Of a DNA stretch of 64,000 bases, positions 13,108 through 26,105 are shown one piece after another. The notes beneath the pieces are model-generated. The model did not search any database, was not told the origin of the DNA, and saw only the letters and a program-made list of their open reading frames with translations. The position numbers were made by a program, and so were the translations under genes. The DNA is from Coniella vitis (lineage: Eukaryota; Ascomycota; Sordariomycetes; Diaporthales; Schizoparmaceae), in the NCBI GenBank assembly GCA_011317545.1, contig WUJK01000014.1, forward strand, positions 186,001 through 250,000. Direction: 5' to 3'. Numbering within the stretch: the stretch's first letter is position 1; each line of letters opens with the position of its first letter.

Positions 13108-16100
13108 CACTCACTCACAAGCTAAGCGCTGAGATGCTCTCCCTCTTGAAACATGCTAGCCTTACAGACCAGCATAAGCCGCTGCTTGACGTCGCAGACT
13201 CTCGCAGCGATGGAGAGAGCATTGCAAAGTCACCAAGCCCTAGCGGAAGAAGGACAAGAAGACAACAACCACAAAGAAATTGGTGGAGCAAAGGTTAAGA
13301 TGATTTGTCTAGACACCTAATGTATTTTATCCCTTTTTCTTCAGCCGGGCAGTATGTTTTGGAGCAGCAACTTGACCGCTGGGCGATGAAAGAATGGAAC
13401 AGAACGGGACTGCCGTTTTGTTTTGGGTCTTTATTTGGGTTGCAACATTGCAAGACAAGACAGAACGGGCATATCAGATCAAGCTGTGACAGACCAAAAC
13501 AACAACAACAACACCATCGACAAGTCATGGGATGGGTGCCGTTGATTGGCAACGCTGGCGCAGAGGATCGTCTTAGAAGAGAAGCAGAAACAACAGAAAC
13601 AGACACGCATATGCGCAAGCAGGCTGGCCAGTTTGAGTTCGGTCAGCTGCCAAAACATTCCCAGCTCACTCGAAACTGAACCTCCAAGAAAGGGTAGCTT
13701 GCACGAGGGGTCCAGTCGGTAAACAAAAGATAACGTCGGGAGTCCAGACGAGATTCGTCCCAGATGTAGCACACTAGTGTTTCTAATGTGCTAGAGACAT
13801 GGATCAAAGTCAAACAGTGCCCTCTTTTTCTTTTGGATAGTTTTGATACTTGAGTAAGTTTTTTTCCTTTCTTTCTATCATCCTCAGTCCTCGAACGTAG
13901 CGAAGGGTGTGGTGGGCAAAAGGGGGCGAGAGGGCAATAAGCGCCGGGACTATATGTCAGAACGAGGGTGAAAAGCGATCTTTAGCAGATATACTTTTAC
14001 ACCTACTCGCAAGTACTTGAGCTTACAAGGTACTCTCCATAGTACTTGGAATACTTACGTTAGTGCTGTGTACCTAGGCAGGCGTTACTTGATAATTTGT
14101 AGCATGCTAGTGTAGCCACAGCACAACGGCTGAGGAAGGAAGGGATACATCGTACTATGTTAGCACTACCACGGTATGAGTACGTGCAATAAGTACCCAA
14201 AGGTAGCAGATTAGCGTCGACCCGCATTAGCGGTTCGGGTGAATAGAGGGTGTACTGCTGAGGTACTTGTGTTCTCACGATACAAGGTACCTGCAGCGCT
14301 GCGAGCAGAGCACTTTACAAGTACTGGCCGGGTATGGACAACTGGAAACCAAATATGCTCCACGACAATAGCGGGAGATTCCATTTCTTTCTTGCCCTGG
14401 ATTCTCGGTACTGATGTACAAGACAGGCTAGCAGGCTAGTACCAGAGAATTACAACGTACATAGTGTACCAAGTATACTGTCAAACCCGCCCGATCGGAA
14501 AACATGACTTGGGTCGCTTAGACGCAGGGTGCGCAGCAGAAACGGCTGCCGATTCTTCATCCTTACGGAAGGAAGCACGGCCATCTCGAGTGTCTATAAG
14601 TGATTACTCGCATATACATAGTATTCTGTTTACTATCTACTATAGTAGACTCGGTTGAAGAACACTGCAATCATAACCAGGTCAGACTTGAACAGTACTG
14701 GAAAGTTATAGTGTCCCAAACATCATCTCCCACATTTTCTAACAGCACAGTGAGAACCTAAACTCGACATTCGCTACAGGATGGCAGCCCATCAAGTCTC
14801 TTGAAGCTGTAAAAGCACGTGTAATGATGATTCTCAGAATGACGCCAGCAACACTTGGCGACGGATGGCGGTGGCTTTACCTTTCCCAGGACATGGTACC
14901 AAGCAGGTACCACCAGCCAGCAGGGCTCTTGTTTCAACCGGGGGGGCTTGACGCCAAACCAAACAGCCGCCAAAAAAAAAAAAAAAAAAAAGGCCAGCCC
15001 CTACTATGTAGCACTCGGGTCACCCACTGCCACTGTGAGTGTTATAACTGCGGTATACACAGAGTAGTCACTGCTGGACCAAGCCTTTCGCTAATGCAAA
15101 CGCTAAAACCTTAACAACGAGGGGTTTCTCCCGCAAGACCCACAGCCCATTGTCATCGGTGCAGGGCTGCTGGGGCGGTTGTCTGGCCGCTGACACTGTA
15201 CATTGCAGCGAGCGCTGCCAAGCAGCACAGCTGTGATTTCAGAAGGGTCACTGTAGCCCAGGCCCCCCGCCCCCCAACGAAGGCAGCAGTACCCTACCAT
15301 GCACTCCCCCCTGCCGTCCGAACAAGGGGTTGCGGCAGGTCATGTACCAGCAGCGGCTCTGTAACCATCTGAAGCAGCAGGCCGACCCCACCCCACCTGG
15401 CATTTTTCTCGTCCTCGAACCCGCTTTGCCTTTTTTCCTCTTTCCAAACGTCCAAAGATGGCTCGCGCTTGGACACGGGCATTGGCAATGCAAACAGCAT
15501 ACACTTGTTCTGTCTCGAGCAGCAACGAAAGGAACAGGGGGATTGTCTCCGAGTGTTTCTTTTCGTCTATTCTGCTTGCCTCGTCCGGCCTATCAGAGTG
15601 GAAGCCCGGCGCGCCCGCCAGTGGCTCGACACCAGGTCCCACGAGAGCGACAGGTTCGGATGCAGGTTTGACACGATGTTTTTTTTTTTTCTTGCATCAC
15701 TGGGCTGATTTCGTTTGGTCAGACAGGTTCGTGATGCTGCGGAGAAAGAAAAAAAAAGCAGTCAGCAAAAGAGGCCCGCCTGGATGACCGCCGTCGAGTT
15801 AACCGCGGCCGACAGCTTGCCACCTGCTCTCATCAGGCATCCATTTCGATAGCATCTCTGTCTGTTGTTTTGCCAGTCTGCTCGTGGTCAACAGTGGCGG
15901 ACTGGCGGACGAATTGGCTGGTCCACAACCTCAACTCACGACAGCAGCCCAAGTCGTCACGACCCTCCCATCGCCGCTTGCTACGTACTCCTTTGTGTGT
16001 CCCTTCTATATGTGACAGCGTCAAAGTGTGCCAGCGGCGTTCTGTTTGCCGCTTTGCGTTGCCCCTTGTGGTTGTTCGGATGTTCCGTCGATTTTCATCC

Positions 16101-17273
16101 GTCCAGCCCCTGCTTTGGGATGACTCTGGCTTGGTGCTGCAAGCCTGGGTGGGTGTTTAGGCGATGCGTTTCTGCACGTCACGACGCGCATGTGGCTTGA
16201 GGCGCCCCTCGAAACACAGTCTCGTCCGCATGGTCTTCAAGTACATGCAAGCGCACAGCTACAGGGACAGCAGAAGCACAGGAATAAAGCATAGGCAATC
16301 CAGCCAGCCAGCCAGCAAGCAAGCGGCCGGTGCGTGCGGCCTCGTTGTTGTCGTTGTCATTGTAAGAAGCGGCCACAGGTAGACGCCGCACCCTACATCT
16401 GAGTCACCTCACGTACTGTCGACGATTGGCTCTCGAGAACGCTGCACGATTGCCGCTGTCCATCGGGGCCTGGGGTCTTGACAACGGGCCGCCTTGTTCT
16501 GCTTGTTTTTCTTCACCTCTTTCTCTCTCCAGATGCTGAGGCTCTTGTTGTTCCCCACAAATTGTCACGACAGAGCCAAGGCAGCACCAGGCCGGCAAGC
16601 GGTTACGGGTGGATCTCGCCCGAGAGACAGTACATCGTCCTGCCTAGATCCTGGACATCTCAGGGTTCCTAAAGCTGGTCTGTAACAAGGCTAGAGCCCA
16701 CCTGGGTTTTCTAAACCTCCCCCTCCCCTGCTTGCCCCAGACGTCCATGTCCGTGTCTCGATCAACTACCCTCCTGGTCCTGGTCCAGCGCCGGGTCCAT
16801 GGCCGCGACTCTCTGCTTCTCTCTCAACGGCGTGGCGTCCTCGAGTCACTTTATTATCGTGCCCTCGTCCCCTTTCCCAGCGGCCTCGAGAAGCTTGGCC
16901 TACTCTCTTTTCCCCCCCATCATCACGGTTGATCCTGATCTTCACATACGATCTATCCAAACACTACGCTGTTGCGTGTGTGGGCGTGTGTCTCCCCTTC
17001 TTTAATCACTAGTTATTGCTCGCAGCTACTACTCTGTACACTCCTTTGTCCAACTGGATTGGCTGCCCTTCCCTTCTTTGTAATCTCCATTTACGTCCTT
17101 ATTCGACCAACATACACACGGCGTGACGGTTGAGCAGCAGCATCCCTCACACCATCCCTTTTCTACGATTTTTCACGCACACAAACAGACTGGTCTGTCG
17201 CCCACACAAGCCATCACTATTTAGTATCAATATCCGCATTCCCGTCCTCGTGGCACAATATCGAACCGAAACG

Positions 17274-18369
17274 ATGTCGCCCACAATGGCCATGACAATG
17301 GCCCCGGCCATGTACACCCCAACCACCGACATGATGGAGCGCCACGAGTATGGAGTCAGAAAACACCATCGCAAGACATCCTCGACCGGTGGAGGCAGGG
17401 CTTGGAGTGAGGATGAGGTATGCAGACCAGCTGGACAGGCGCTCTCCCGACTAGAGGGAGGACTATTCATGGTTGACAATGCTCCAGGAACTCTACCTGC
17501 TCCAGACACGCATGCAAAAGATGCCGTACAAGCACATTGCCGCTCACTTGAAGAAGACTGAGCTCGCATGCCGCCTGCACTACCACCAGCTCAGTCACGG
17601 CAGCAACCGCCGAAAGAGGACAACCTCCATGTCGTCGAGTGCTTCGTCGTCCAACAGCCACTCACCGCTCATGCACACCACCATGCCGAGCCCCATCCAC
17701 GAGTCATCCAGCCGCAGCGTCTCGCCCCCTCTTTCTCTTCACGCTTACGGCGGTGCTGTCCAACTGCCCAGCATCATGAGCCACGGTCTGGGAGCCCACA
17801 GCTCCCCTCGTCTACCTGCCATTCTGCCCAAGCCTGCCAACATGACTCTGCCTTCCAACGGCCCCCGCTACAGCCCCATGTCCGAGCACGTTCAACATGC
17901 GGCGCCCCTCTTGCCCTCTGCCACCTTCAGCACAGCTGCCCACCCTATGGCCTCGTCGGCCAGCTCCCGTAACGCCAACATGAATAGTCTGTGCTTGGAC
18001 TGCACCAACCTCCCATCCTCTCAACAGTCCATCGACATGGGCCGCTTGCAAGCAGTCTACAGCAACCACCGCGGGAACTTTTGGACGGCCGTGGCGGCAG
18101 AGTATGGCAACGGCGCTCACCCCTCAACCCTGGAGCAGGCTTGGAGGGCTGGCAACTCGGACATGCTTGCCATGGCAAACCCCGCTGGCTACACCGCAGC
18201 CACGCCCCTTACCCCCATTGGCAGCCCGGGAGAGAGCGACTGCTACAAACAGAGCCGCACGCGCATTTCTGCCATTCTGGGCATTGATGCCAACCCACGC
18301 AGCCCCAAGGAGAGAGAGCTGGTTAGGAGAATGGAGGAACAACGGGTTATGGTTGGCGTCGGAGCGTGA
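17274..18369 (+). CDS. SANT/Myb-like domain regulator
   Basis: Two exons, 17274-17417 and 17488-18369, joined in phase 0 across a 70-nt intron, give 341 aa. The intron splits the SANT-like helix bundle: exon 1 ends RAWSEDE and exon 2 continues ELYLLQTRMQKMPYKHIAAH, then HYHQLSHGSNRRKR (about residues 41-92). A long Ser/Pro/His-rich linker follows, then a second conserved-looking block with spaced aromatics, GRLQAVYSNHRGNFWTAVAA, which may be another trihelix or Myb-like unit. The C-terminus is charged. The ATG at 17274 is chosen because the frame upstream, open to about 17130, contains no ATG. The protein is probably a nuclear transcription factor with an unknown target. The gene has a long pyrimidine-rich leader and an 11-kb gene-poor upstream region. 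Confidence 0.88.
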
Positions 18370-21116
18370 GCGAAAGAGAAAACGAACCATATCGAAAGGG
18401 GAGTGCGATATTGCCAAAGACAGGAGTCAAAATCCTCTCTACTCGCATGCCTAAAAAAGCAGGCAATCTTTTCTTTTTGCACCTATGGGACGTAAAAACT
18501 TTCCTAGGCTTACTGGCTCGACGACCAACCATATTTCCTTTGTTCCATAAAAAAAGAGTCTACATAACCTCAAAATTCCCTTTTGTCAATATCATCACGA
18601 TCGATAATGTCCGATATGACCAGCCGCGGCTGTCGCCGTGGTTATACTCTTACATTATACTACATGAGCTTATTGACGAAGCCCTTGAATGTTATCCAGT
18701 TCACGTTTCATCAACCTAGGCCACTCACCATTGCCCCTCTCCTCAAAAGGAAAACCTTTATTTGTCGATAATCACACAGCCTACTGGGTCATGGAGCGGC
18801 TACATGTTCAGGGCGATACTTCACTTCTTGATGCACGGACTTTTTGAGAGACTGGTGGCTTGGGGCAATGAGATATGAAAAGTGATGAATCCGGTGGTTA
18901 TACTATGATGCTTTGCACAGTTGGTCTTTTGCATTGGATGCGTAAGCATTCACCACAAGACAGGGAATAGGGAAAGAATCCAGCGACGAGGATCAGGTGC
19001 GCGCGTGCGCGAGAGAAACAAAGAAAAAGACAGACCGGTATTGATAGCTCACTACAAGAGGAACGTGCCAGGCCGAAAAAAAAAAAGAAATCGGGGTCTA
19101 TTTGGAATTGGAAGGTTTCATGAGCTACTCTTGGCGGCTCGAAGAGTGAAAATAGCAAATTTGAGAATTTCAAGAATTGAATTATTTCTTATATTCACGA
19201 AGTTTGGAAAAGCAAAGAAGTATTATATACTTTTGCCAACAAATACTCTGATGTCTCATGTGTGTGCAATCAAGGTAGGGCGGGAACGTGAGGACATGTA
19301 TTGGATTTCGTATGTATAGGGGCATCTGAGGGTGTTGCTATACATATGGATAGCCAGTACTTGGTTCTTCTCATACATTATCACTTGGATGGTTTATATA
19401 TATATATATACATGGATAAGTCCAAGGTATATAACATGGGCTGTCCTCAAAATTGGTGCTATACTATGTATATGCGGTGACACCTCACTGTAAAGAATGT
19501 TCCGATAGGAGGAAGACTGGGTGAACGGTTTCTGCCCGCTGATGCATAATCCTCTGGTGAGATTGGCTGTTTAAGGCGTTCGTTTTGACTTTGTCTCTGC
19601 GTCGCGGGATGGCTTTTTTTTTTTTTTTTTCAATCTTTAGACCTGTTGCTCACCAACACGAGTATTAAAGCAACAATTCTTGACTTTTCTTGTTGTATAT
19701 GCATAGTACGCACACTGTTGGTCACTGACTCTTTGCCCAAGTTCCGTTCAATCATTATAGTCTGTGGCCTTCTCCGCAGAGGTTATTGCCGGATATATAC
19801 TTGTCCGCCCATCTGCAGGAGCAATCTTCACTCCATCGTACCATGACTACCTCGGGATACTCAATCCGTTCTAGTAGCTTGGCAAGACAAGATTGACTTC
19901 CATCACATCGTACGTGGTTTGATCAGTTGACGATGCATCAGAGTGGGGTACATTCTTTTCCTTTGTCTCTACGCTTTGGTCTTGCATTCTGGAAAGAAAT
20001 GCAGGTTACCTTTTTTTCTGTAGGGTTTCCTCTCTTTTGTCGTTGTGGGGGTTCTGGGGACATGGAAGAAAGCTGGATTAGTTGGTGGTAGATTTTGTTT
20101 ACATCCATTGGACTCTGGCTTTATTACTGTGGATATGTGGTGAGCAAAACGGCATAGCATCGTACTCACAGAAAGATACGTGAATTTATATATGACTGTA
20201 AGTACTTTTCTGTCCCAAGTACATCCCACTAACTTGCTGTATACTTACTTTATTTGCTAGCCCAGGGAAAATGCCCCCTCCCCGCCCCCCCCACGCTTGC
20301 GTATAGTACTATGTACTTAAGCACTTACAAACATAGTGTACTATAATAGCAGTCAGATTAAAAAAAAAAAAAAAAAAAAAAAAAACGGGTCTCTTCCCCC
20401 GCTTGACCTTGACCTTTGACCTTTGCCTGCTCGCCTATTCGCCTGCTTCGCCCGTTTCTCTCATCCTGTTTTGACATCCACAAACGGCGCGAGACCGGGT
20501 TCCTCAGGAAATAGAGCCAGGTTTCTGCAGCACACAATGATTTTATAGAAAAAAAAGAAAAGAAAGAAAAAAAGAAAAGACCATGCCAAAGATGTGCTAA
20601 CTCACAGAAAAGGCTGACTGAAAATGGTACAAACAATACAAGCCGCGCGTGCGCCGTGTGCGCCGTGGAGCTAGAGAAATACCCAGCACAACCTTGGCAG
20701 TCACGGTCCTCTCCCCACCCCCCACCCCACCTTTCCCCCGCCTTGGGGATCATGGGGAAGCTTTTGATTGACTCGTAGTTACACACAGACAGCCAGATAG
20801 TACTATAGTACTACTTATGGGGGGTATGAGTGGGAGCTTTTTTTTTTTTTTTTTTAAATATATATATGTCTTTGTATGCGTTCTCCTTGCTGTGCTCTCG
20901 ATTCATAGCTTTTACACACACAGTCTCTTTGTGCAGTAGATCCAGATCCAATTGGGTTCATTGTACCTTCACCAGCTAGCTGCCTTTTGTCTTCCAGATA
21001 TTATATTTACATCTTCTCTTCACTTGTTCAGACCGGCCGGACCTTGTAGGACAGGACAGCACAACAAACCTCCTTCTATCAAGTCCTTGCCCACAAAAGA
21101 GACATCAAACAACACC
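18370..21116. other. Intergenic; promoter side of the dehydratase gene
   Basis: No supported gene. It contains a TATATATATATA run near 19396, runs of T (about 19614-19630, 20841-20856), a run of about 25 A (from 20360), and one TACTATGT motif at 20307-20314. The 3' end of the SANT-like transcript and the promoter and leader of the downstream dehydratase lie within it. Confidence 0.5.
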
Positions 21117-23517
21117 ATGAGCAGCAGCAGCAACCAACCGAGAAACCTGCCCGGCCAGGACGACTACATCCAATGGCCTTGTCTGCCGCCAGGCGGGCCC
21201 TTGAATCGCTGGTCCCACGCCATTACTCGAGAACATGACTTTGTCGCTGCCAAGGTGAGCGTCCACACTTGCCTGAACTTGGCTGGCGTGTGACAGACGG
21301 ACGGACGGACGGGCGGGTGGTCCTCAGCATACAGACATGCGCCGCCGCCGCGTGGGTCCCCATGCTGTGCTCACATGCCAGAGCCGTCTTTGTCTCGCGC
21401 CACTATGTAATACCCAAAAAGGCTGAGTGAGTCCCATTGGACAGGCTATGCTGTACGCGGCTGGTGTTCCGGATGAACAGACGATGCAAAGTGCTCCCCA
21501 GGTTGGCATCGCGACTGTCTGGTGGGAAGGAAATCCATGCAAGTATGTGTTTGCCAAACGTCAAGATCCGATAGGACGGACATGTGTGATTTCTTATGGG
21601 ACGTTGCGCTGAATTAGTTAACAGCACCCACTGTAAGCGTCTCCAGCTGCCCTTCAGCCCTCACCAAAGACCTGGTGAAAGCCCAGGACTTATGCTCTGC
21701 TGCGAGAGTATTTGACCTCATGGAGGCAGACAGTACAGAAAAGGTGTAGGGGGATCACAAAACGAGTAGAGCAGACTCGGCTGACACTTTGTCCAGTGTT
21801 GGACCTGGGCAAAATCGTCAAAAAGTCGGTCGAGAAGCAAAACATGCTCGCCTGGCAATTCAACACCATCGGCGTCAGTGATGGCATTACAATGGGCAGT
21901 GATGGTGAGTCGAGACCATGAAAGCACAGCTTCTTCAAACCCCTCCCCCCCCCAAAAGGTTCCGCTATCACTCTTCATCTTCCTAAGACTGAGAAAAAAA
22001 AAAAACTTACCTTCCCAACAAAATTAAAAGCAATGCGCTACTCGCTGCAATCCCGCGAAATCATCGCCGACTCCATCGAAACAGTCACTTGCGCCCAGCG
22101 CCACGACGCAAACATTTCCATCCCCGGCTGCGACAAGAACATGCCGGGCGTCATCATGGCCGCAGCGCGCCACAACCGACCCTTTCTCATGATCTACGGC
22201 GGCACCATCCGCAAGGGCCACAGCACGCTCCTCGACGGCGACGTCAACATCTCGACTTGTCTCGAGGCCCGTGGAGCGTACACCTACGGCCGGTTGCAGG
22301 CCAAGTGCCCCAAGCCCAACGGCGAGGCCGCCACACCCGCCGAGGTCCTCGACGACCTCGAGCGCCACTCGTGTCCCTCGGCCGGCGCCTGTGGCGGCAT
22401 GTACACGGCCAATACCATGGCCACCGCCATCGAGGCCATGGGCCTGAGTCTGCCCGGTAGCAGTTCGTACCCTGCCACATCGCCCGAAAAAGCAAGGGAG
22501 TGCGAGCGCGCCGCAGAGGCCATCAAGGTGTGCATGGAAAAGGACATTCGCCCCCGCGATCTGCTCACCAGGGCGGCCTTTGAGAATGCACTGGTGCTGA
22601 CCATGGTGCTGGGCGGGAGCACCAACGGTGTCTTGCACTTCTTGGCCATGGCCAACAGCGCCAATGTCCCGCTGACGCTCGATGATATCGACAGGACGAG
22701 CAACCGGACACCGTTCCTTGCCGATTTGCAGCCCAGTGGCCGGCACATGATGGAGGATCTGTACAACATTGGCGGCACGCCGAGCGTGCTCAAGATGCTG
22801 ATTGCAGCTGGCTTGATCGACGGCAGCCTGATGACTGTGACGGGCAAGTCACTGGCTGAGAACTGCGCGTCGTGGCCCTCGCTGGACCCCGGGCAAAAGA
22901 TTATCCGACCGCTTAACGACCCGATCAAGAAGACGGGCCATTTGCGTGTGCTGCGTGGCAACCTCGCGCCGCAGGGAGCAGTGGCCAAAATCACAGGCAA
23001 GGAGGGTTTGTCGTTCACCGGCAGAGCAAGAGTCTTCAACAAGGAGCACGAGTTGGATTCGGCGCTCCAGAGGGGCGATATCAAGCCCGAGCACGGCAAT
23101 TTGGTGCTTGTGGTGCGCTATGAGGGACCTCGAGGTGGGCCTGGCATGCCAGAGCAGTTGACTGCCAGTGCGGCCATTATTGGTGCAGGACTCAAGACAG
23201 TCGCCCTCATCACCGACGGACGTTATAGCGGCGCGAGCCATGGCTTCATTGTGGGCCACATTTGCCCCGAGGCAGCCGTTGGAGGGCCGATTGCATTAGT
23301 GGAGGACGGCGATGAGATCCGAATCGATGCCACGGAGAACAGGATCGATATCTTGAATGTGAGCATCGACGAGCTGAGGGAGAGGAAGAAGTCTTGGAAG
23401 CCGCCCGTGACCAAGCCACTCCGGGGCACCTTAGCAAAGTACGCACGGCTTGTGGGAGATGCAAGTCACGGTGCTGTGACTGATCTTGCTGAGCCCTTGG
23501 AGAACACAAACTGGTAG
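21117..23517 (+). CDS. Dihydroxy-acid dehydratase (IlvD/Edd family) paralogue
   Basis: Fe-S dehydratase of the IlvD/Edd family; the classical reaction dehydrates 2,3-dihydroxy-acids in valine/isoleucine synthesis. Exons 21117-21254, 21445-21542, 21625-21632, 21797-21904 and 22031-23517 close in frame to 612 aa, a normal family length. The three cysteines expected to bind the cluster are present: C78 (GNPCN), C151 (GCDKNMPG) and C238 (GACGGMYTANT). The C-terminal GRYSGASHGF motif is intact. An 8-nt microexon supplies the conserved Thr-His after NPCN. The N-terminus (MSSSSNQPRNLPGQ) lacks the Arg-rich amphipathic helix of a mitochondrial presequence, so this may be a cytosolic paralogue rather than the main ILV3 enzyme. 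Other sugar-acid dehydratases in this superfamily remain possible substrates. Confidence 0.93.
21625..21632 (+). other. 8-nt microexon of the dehydratase
   Basis: CACCCACT lies between acceptor TTAACAG and donor GTAAGC. Exon 2 ends in phase 2 (AA), and exon 4 begins after CTGAC...TTTGTCCAG with TG. Direct joining of exons 2 and 4 is out of frame; inserting these 8 nt gives Asn-Thr-His-Leu-Leu-Asp-Leu-Gly, the family consensus around the first cluster cysteine. Confidence 0.88.
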
Positions 23518-24307
23518 GAGGAACTCTCGAGCATGAGGCTGAGCCAACTCTTGTCGCCTGTAGTTTATCGCTGCCGTATCCAAAGCAAGCTCGTATGTCA
23601 TTGAAACCTCAGCCCAACTTCGACTTGCTTGAGATGTTCATGTTCTATCCTGTGCCCGGAGATATTGTAAGCCAGAAGTTAGACATGTGCAGTTGCCCCA
23701 TTCTTCGCCGGCTTTCCTTTTCAATCAATCATACAGTGACACTTTCTCAATACTACTAACACTAGTATAGTAAATTATACGTAGTCATTGTGTGTTGATA
23801 TTGCATTTCTGAGTAGACATGTGGTATCGTATAATAGAAGGGCAATTCTGTAGCACCATGTGGTATGTAAATGTTGCTTTCGTCTGCCGTACGCCAAGGA
23901 AAAAAAAAGAAGTAGCTTCCACCTTGTGACCGTTGTCCTACTTGCTCTGTCGTTCAGCAGCTCTGCCGGCGCAGGCGTCATTGATATTCCAAACGGCTGA
24001 TGAACAGAGCCGGCAGTAGCCTAGCCAATACAGAGCACAGATGTGTGGCGTCGGCGTCCAAGACAATTCGATATAAGGGGACACATCTGCCCAGCAAAGA
24101 AGCACTCCGTGGTACATATTCTCCCAATGCATGCAATAGGGTTGTTTCGTCGATCCTGAAAGCATATTTGCCCGAGTCAGTCCCTCATAGCACGTTATTT
24201 TTGCCAATCCAGTCCGCCTCCGAAGCCTTGCCAATCCTTCATTCGGCCGTTAGACTCGAGAATAGAGTCGAGAGGCGCAGACGAGTGGATGCCTCTGCGA
24301 ATCCTCA
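23518..24307. other. Convergent intergenic region
   Basis: It holds the 3' flanks of the dehydratase (plus) and the mannosyltransferase (minus). No ORF or RNA gene was recognised. Confidence 0.5.
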
Positions 24308-26105
24308 TTATGGACTGGCCCAGCCGCCAGCAACATCAACCCACTCTGCTAGACAACTGCCTTCCTTGCCTTCCACGTCAACAATATCAGTATCACAACG
24401 GCATCGGCAGCCAACGCCGTTCTCCTTTGGAGGGTCCCAGTGTTCCCAGTAGTCGTCCTCTTCAAGCCGCTTCTTTGTGTCCGTAGTCGTCTGTTCGAGA
24501 TAGGGCTCACGGGGAAGCTGTCTACCTAGTGGCGCGTTTGCGGGACAATGCTGGATCGTGGTGTGCCTGTATCCGAAGTCGCGGAAGTAGTGGATGTCGC
24601 GAGGCGAAAGAAGGGCGCCGGCAGCAAGAGAATGGATGGGTGCATCACCCCACTAGGAGAAGAATTAGCAAGCTGAACAACCATGGAACGAGGCACACAG
24701 GCGGGATTGACATACCCTTTCCATCCAGAAGCCACCGCTGCGATCCATCATCTCAAAAAAGTCTTCGTATTCCTTGCTTCGAAAGAAGCTCAGACGAGCA
24801 ATCTCAAAGTTGGACCAGAAATGACACATGTTGTAGCTCTCGCCCTCCATGGCTTCCGGGTCGACGTCGGGAAGGCCGTTGCGGCCGGGTTCTGAAAGCA
24901 GAATTTCCTCTGGCAGCGCTGGGGTTTCTGGTTCTGGTGTTGGCTCCTTCTCTTCAGGCTCGGGCTTTGGTTCGACAAACATCTCCCACAAACCCTTGGA
25001 TGTCAGGTTGTTCATGCGCTTGTAGGCGGATGCATACCGCCAAATGTTGGGGACAGTCTCGCGGAGCTCCTTGACAGCAATGGTAAATCCGTAGGTCTTA
25101 TTGTTCTCGATCATAGCCAAGAAAGGGTCGCTGGCAGGCACAACAAGTTAGTTTAGCGTTATTACACCACACCACCACTTCGTGGCAAGGGGTGCATACT
25201 AGGTGATGTCGCAAAAGTACTTGATTTCTGGCTCAAGACGCCAGTACCACTCGTATTTTGCAAGCAGAGGGTGCTTGTAAAAGAAGCTGTTGTCACTGTT
25301 AGCGCAATGGTGTCCATGTCATAGTGTATAACGGTTGACACTCACCCAGAGTAGAACCTGCACATGGCGTGATAACTCTCCAGACCACCATACATGACAG
25401 CTGCATCGCCCTGCTTCGCGATACCTTCTTTGGCGACCTTGGGGTCAATCCAGTCAGGGAAGCCCCACATGTCAGGGCCGACCTTGCCAAACTCAACCGA
25501 CGCAGAGGTGTAGTTCTTGACAGTGTCCTTGAAGGTCTGGTTGAAATCGCCGTCGTTCAGAAACACGTATGGGTAGTGATACCATCGATTGAAGTGGCGC
25601 TCGATCGACTTGATGGACTGGATCACACCATCCAGCTCCTTGTTGCGGGCAAGCACCACAAAGGCACCATTGGCTCTAGGCTTCGAAGTATCGGGCTCGA
25701 GACACCCTTCGACGAAAACTCTGTCGTACTTTTCGCTGATTTTTCTGCATGAGAAACAACCGTTAATATACGGGTCGGACACACGCAAGAAGGGAGTTTG
25801 GAAATGAAAAGTGCGCACCTTATAGCTGGTGGAGCTCCAGCAGGCATAAGTATCCTGCCTGGCGAGTTTGGATGCCTCACGAAAAGGACGAGGATAAGAA
25901 TAACAACAAATAGGGGAAACAATATGACCACGCCAAGCGGTATGGAAATGGCAGAGTTGCCTCTCAGGCGCAGCGGCCTGCGAAAAAAGGCAAGGCGGGA
26001 CCACAGGCGTCCGGATTTTGTTTTGGACTTGTGAAGCTTCTCGTCTGCTGTAGGAAGCTGCGGAGGCCCCGTCAGGGCCTTGCCCGCTCGACGGAACAGA
26101 TCCAT
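24308..26105 (-). CDS. GT15 alpha-1,2-mannosyltransferase (KRE2/KTR family)
   Basis: Golgi type II membrane enzyme that extends protein-linked mannose chains using GDP-mannose. Five exons, 26105-25819, 25744-25346, 25286-25200, 25130-24716 and 24652-24308, close in frame to 510 aa. A short basic cytoplasmic tail precedes one membrane anchor at about residues 52-76. The catalytic domain shows the GT15 landmarks: ANGAFVVLARN, YPYVFLNDGDF, EWYWRLEPEIKYFCDI, then YNMCHFWSNFEIA with the conserved Glu, and GGFWMERWGDAPIHS. The ATG at 26105 is used because the longer frame begins only with TTG. An unusual Pro/Glu-rich segment (about residues 311-355) sits just before the HFWSNFEI motif. Family assignment is secure; which KTR subgroup it belongs to is not. 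Confidence 0.94.

Larger units (their letters stand above)
6229..17273. other. Gene-poor 11-kb interval
   Basis: No ORF in this interval resembles a protein family or shows convincing splice-joined coding structure. It contains several copies of the palindromic ACATAGTA/TACTATGT motif, frequent GGTAC-type words (dense at about 13990-14660), long homopolymers (G near 11978-11988, A near 14972-14990, T near 15680), and the (AC)20 repeat. The last 1.2 kb before 17274 is pyrimidine-rich on the plus strand and probably serves as the promoter and long leader of the SANT-like gene. Long intergenic regions of this kind in fungi often flank regulatory genes; that is inference here. Confidence 0.5.

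Noticed and set aside
22024..22746. 240-codon minus-strand frame
   Set aside because: It lies antisense inside the dehydratase coding exon and follows from GC-rich codon use; no family resemblance.
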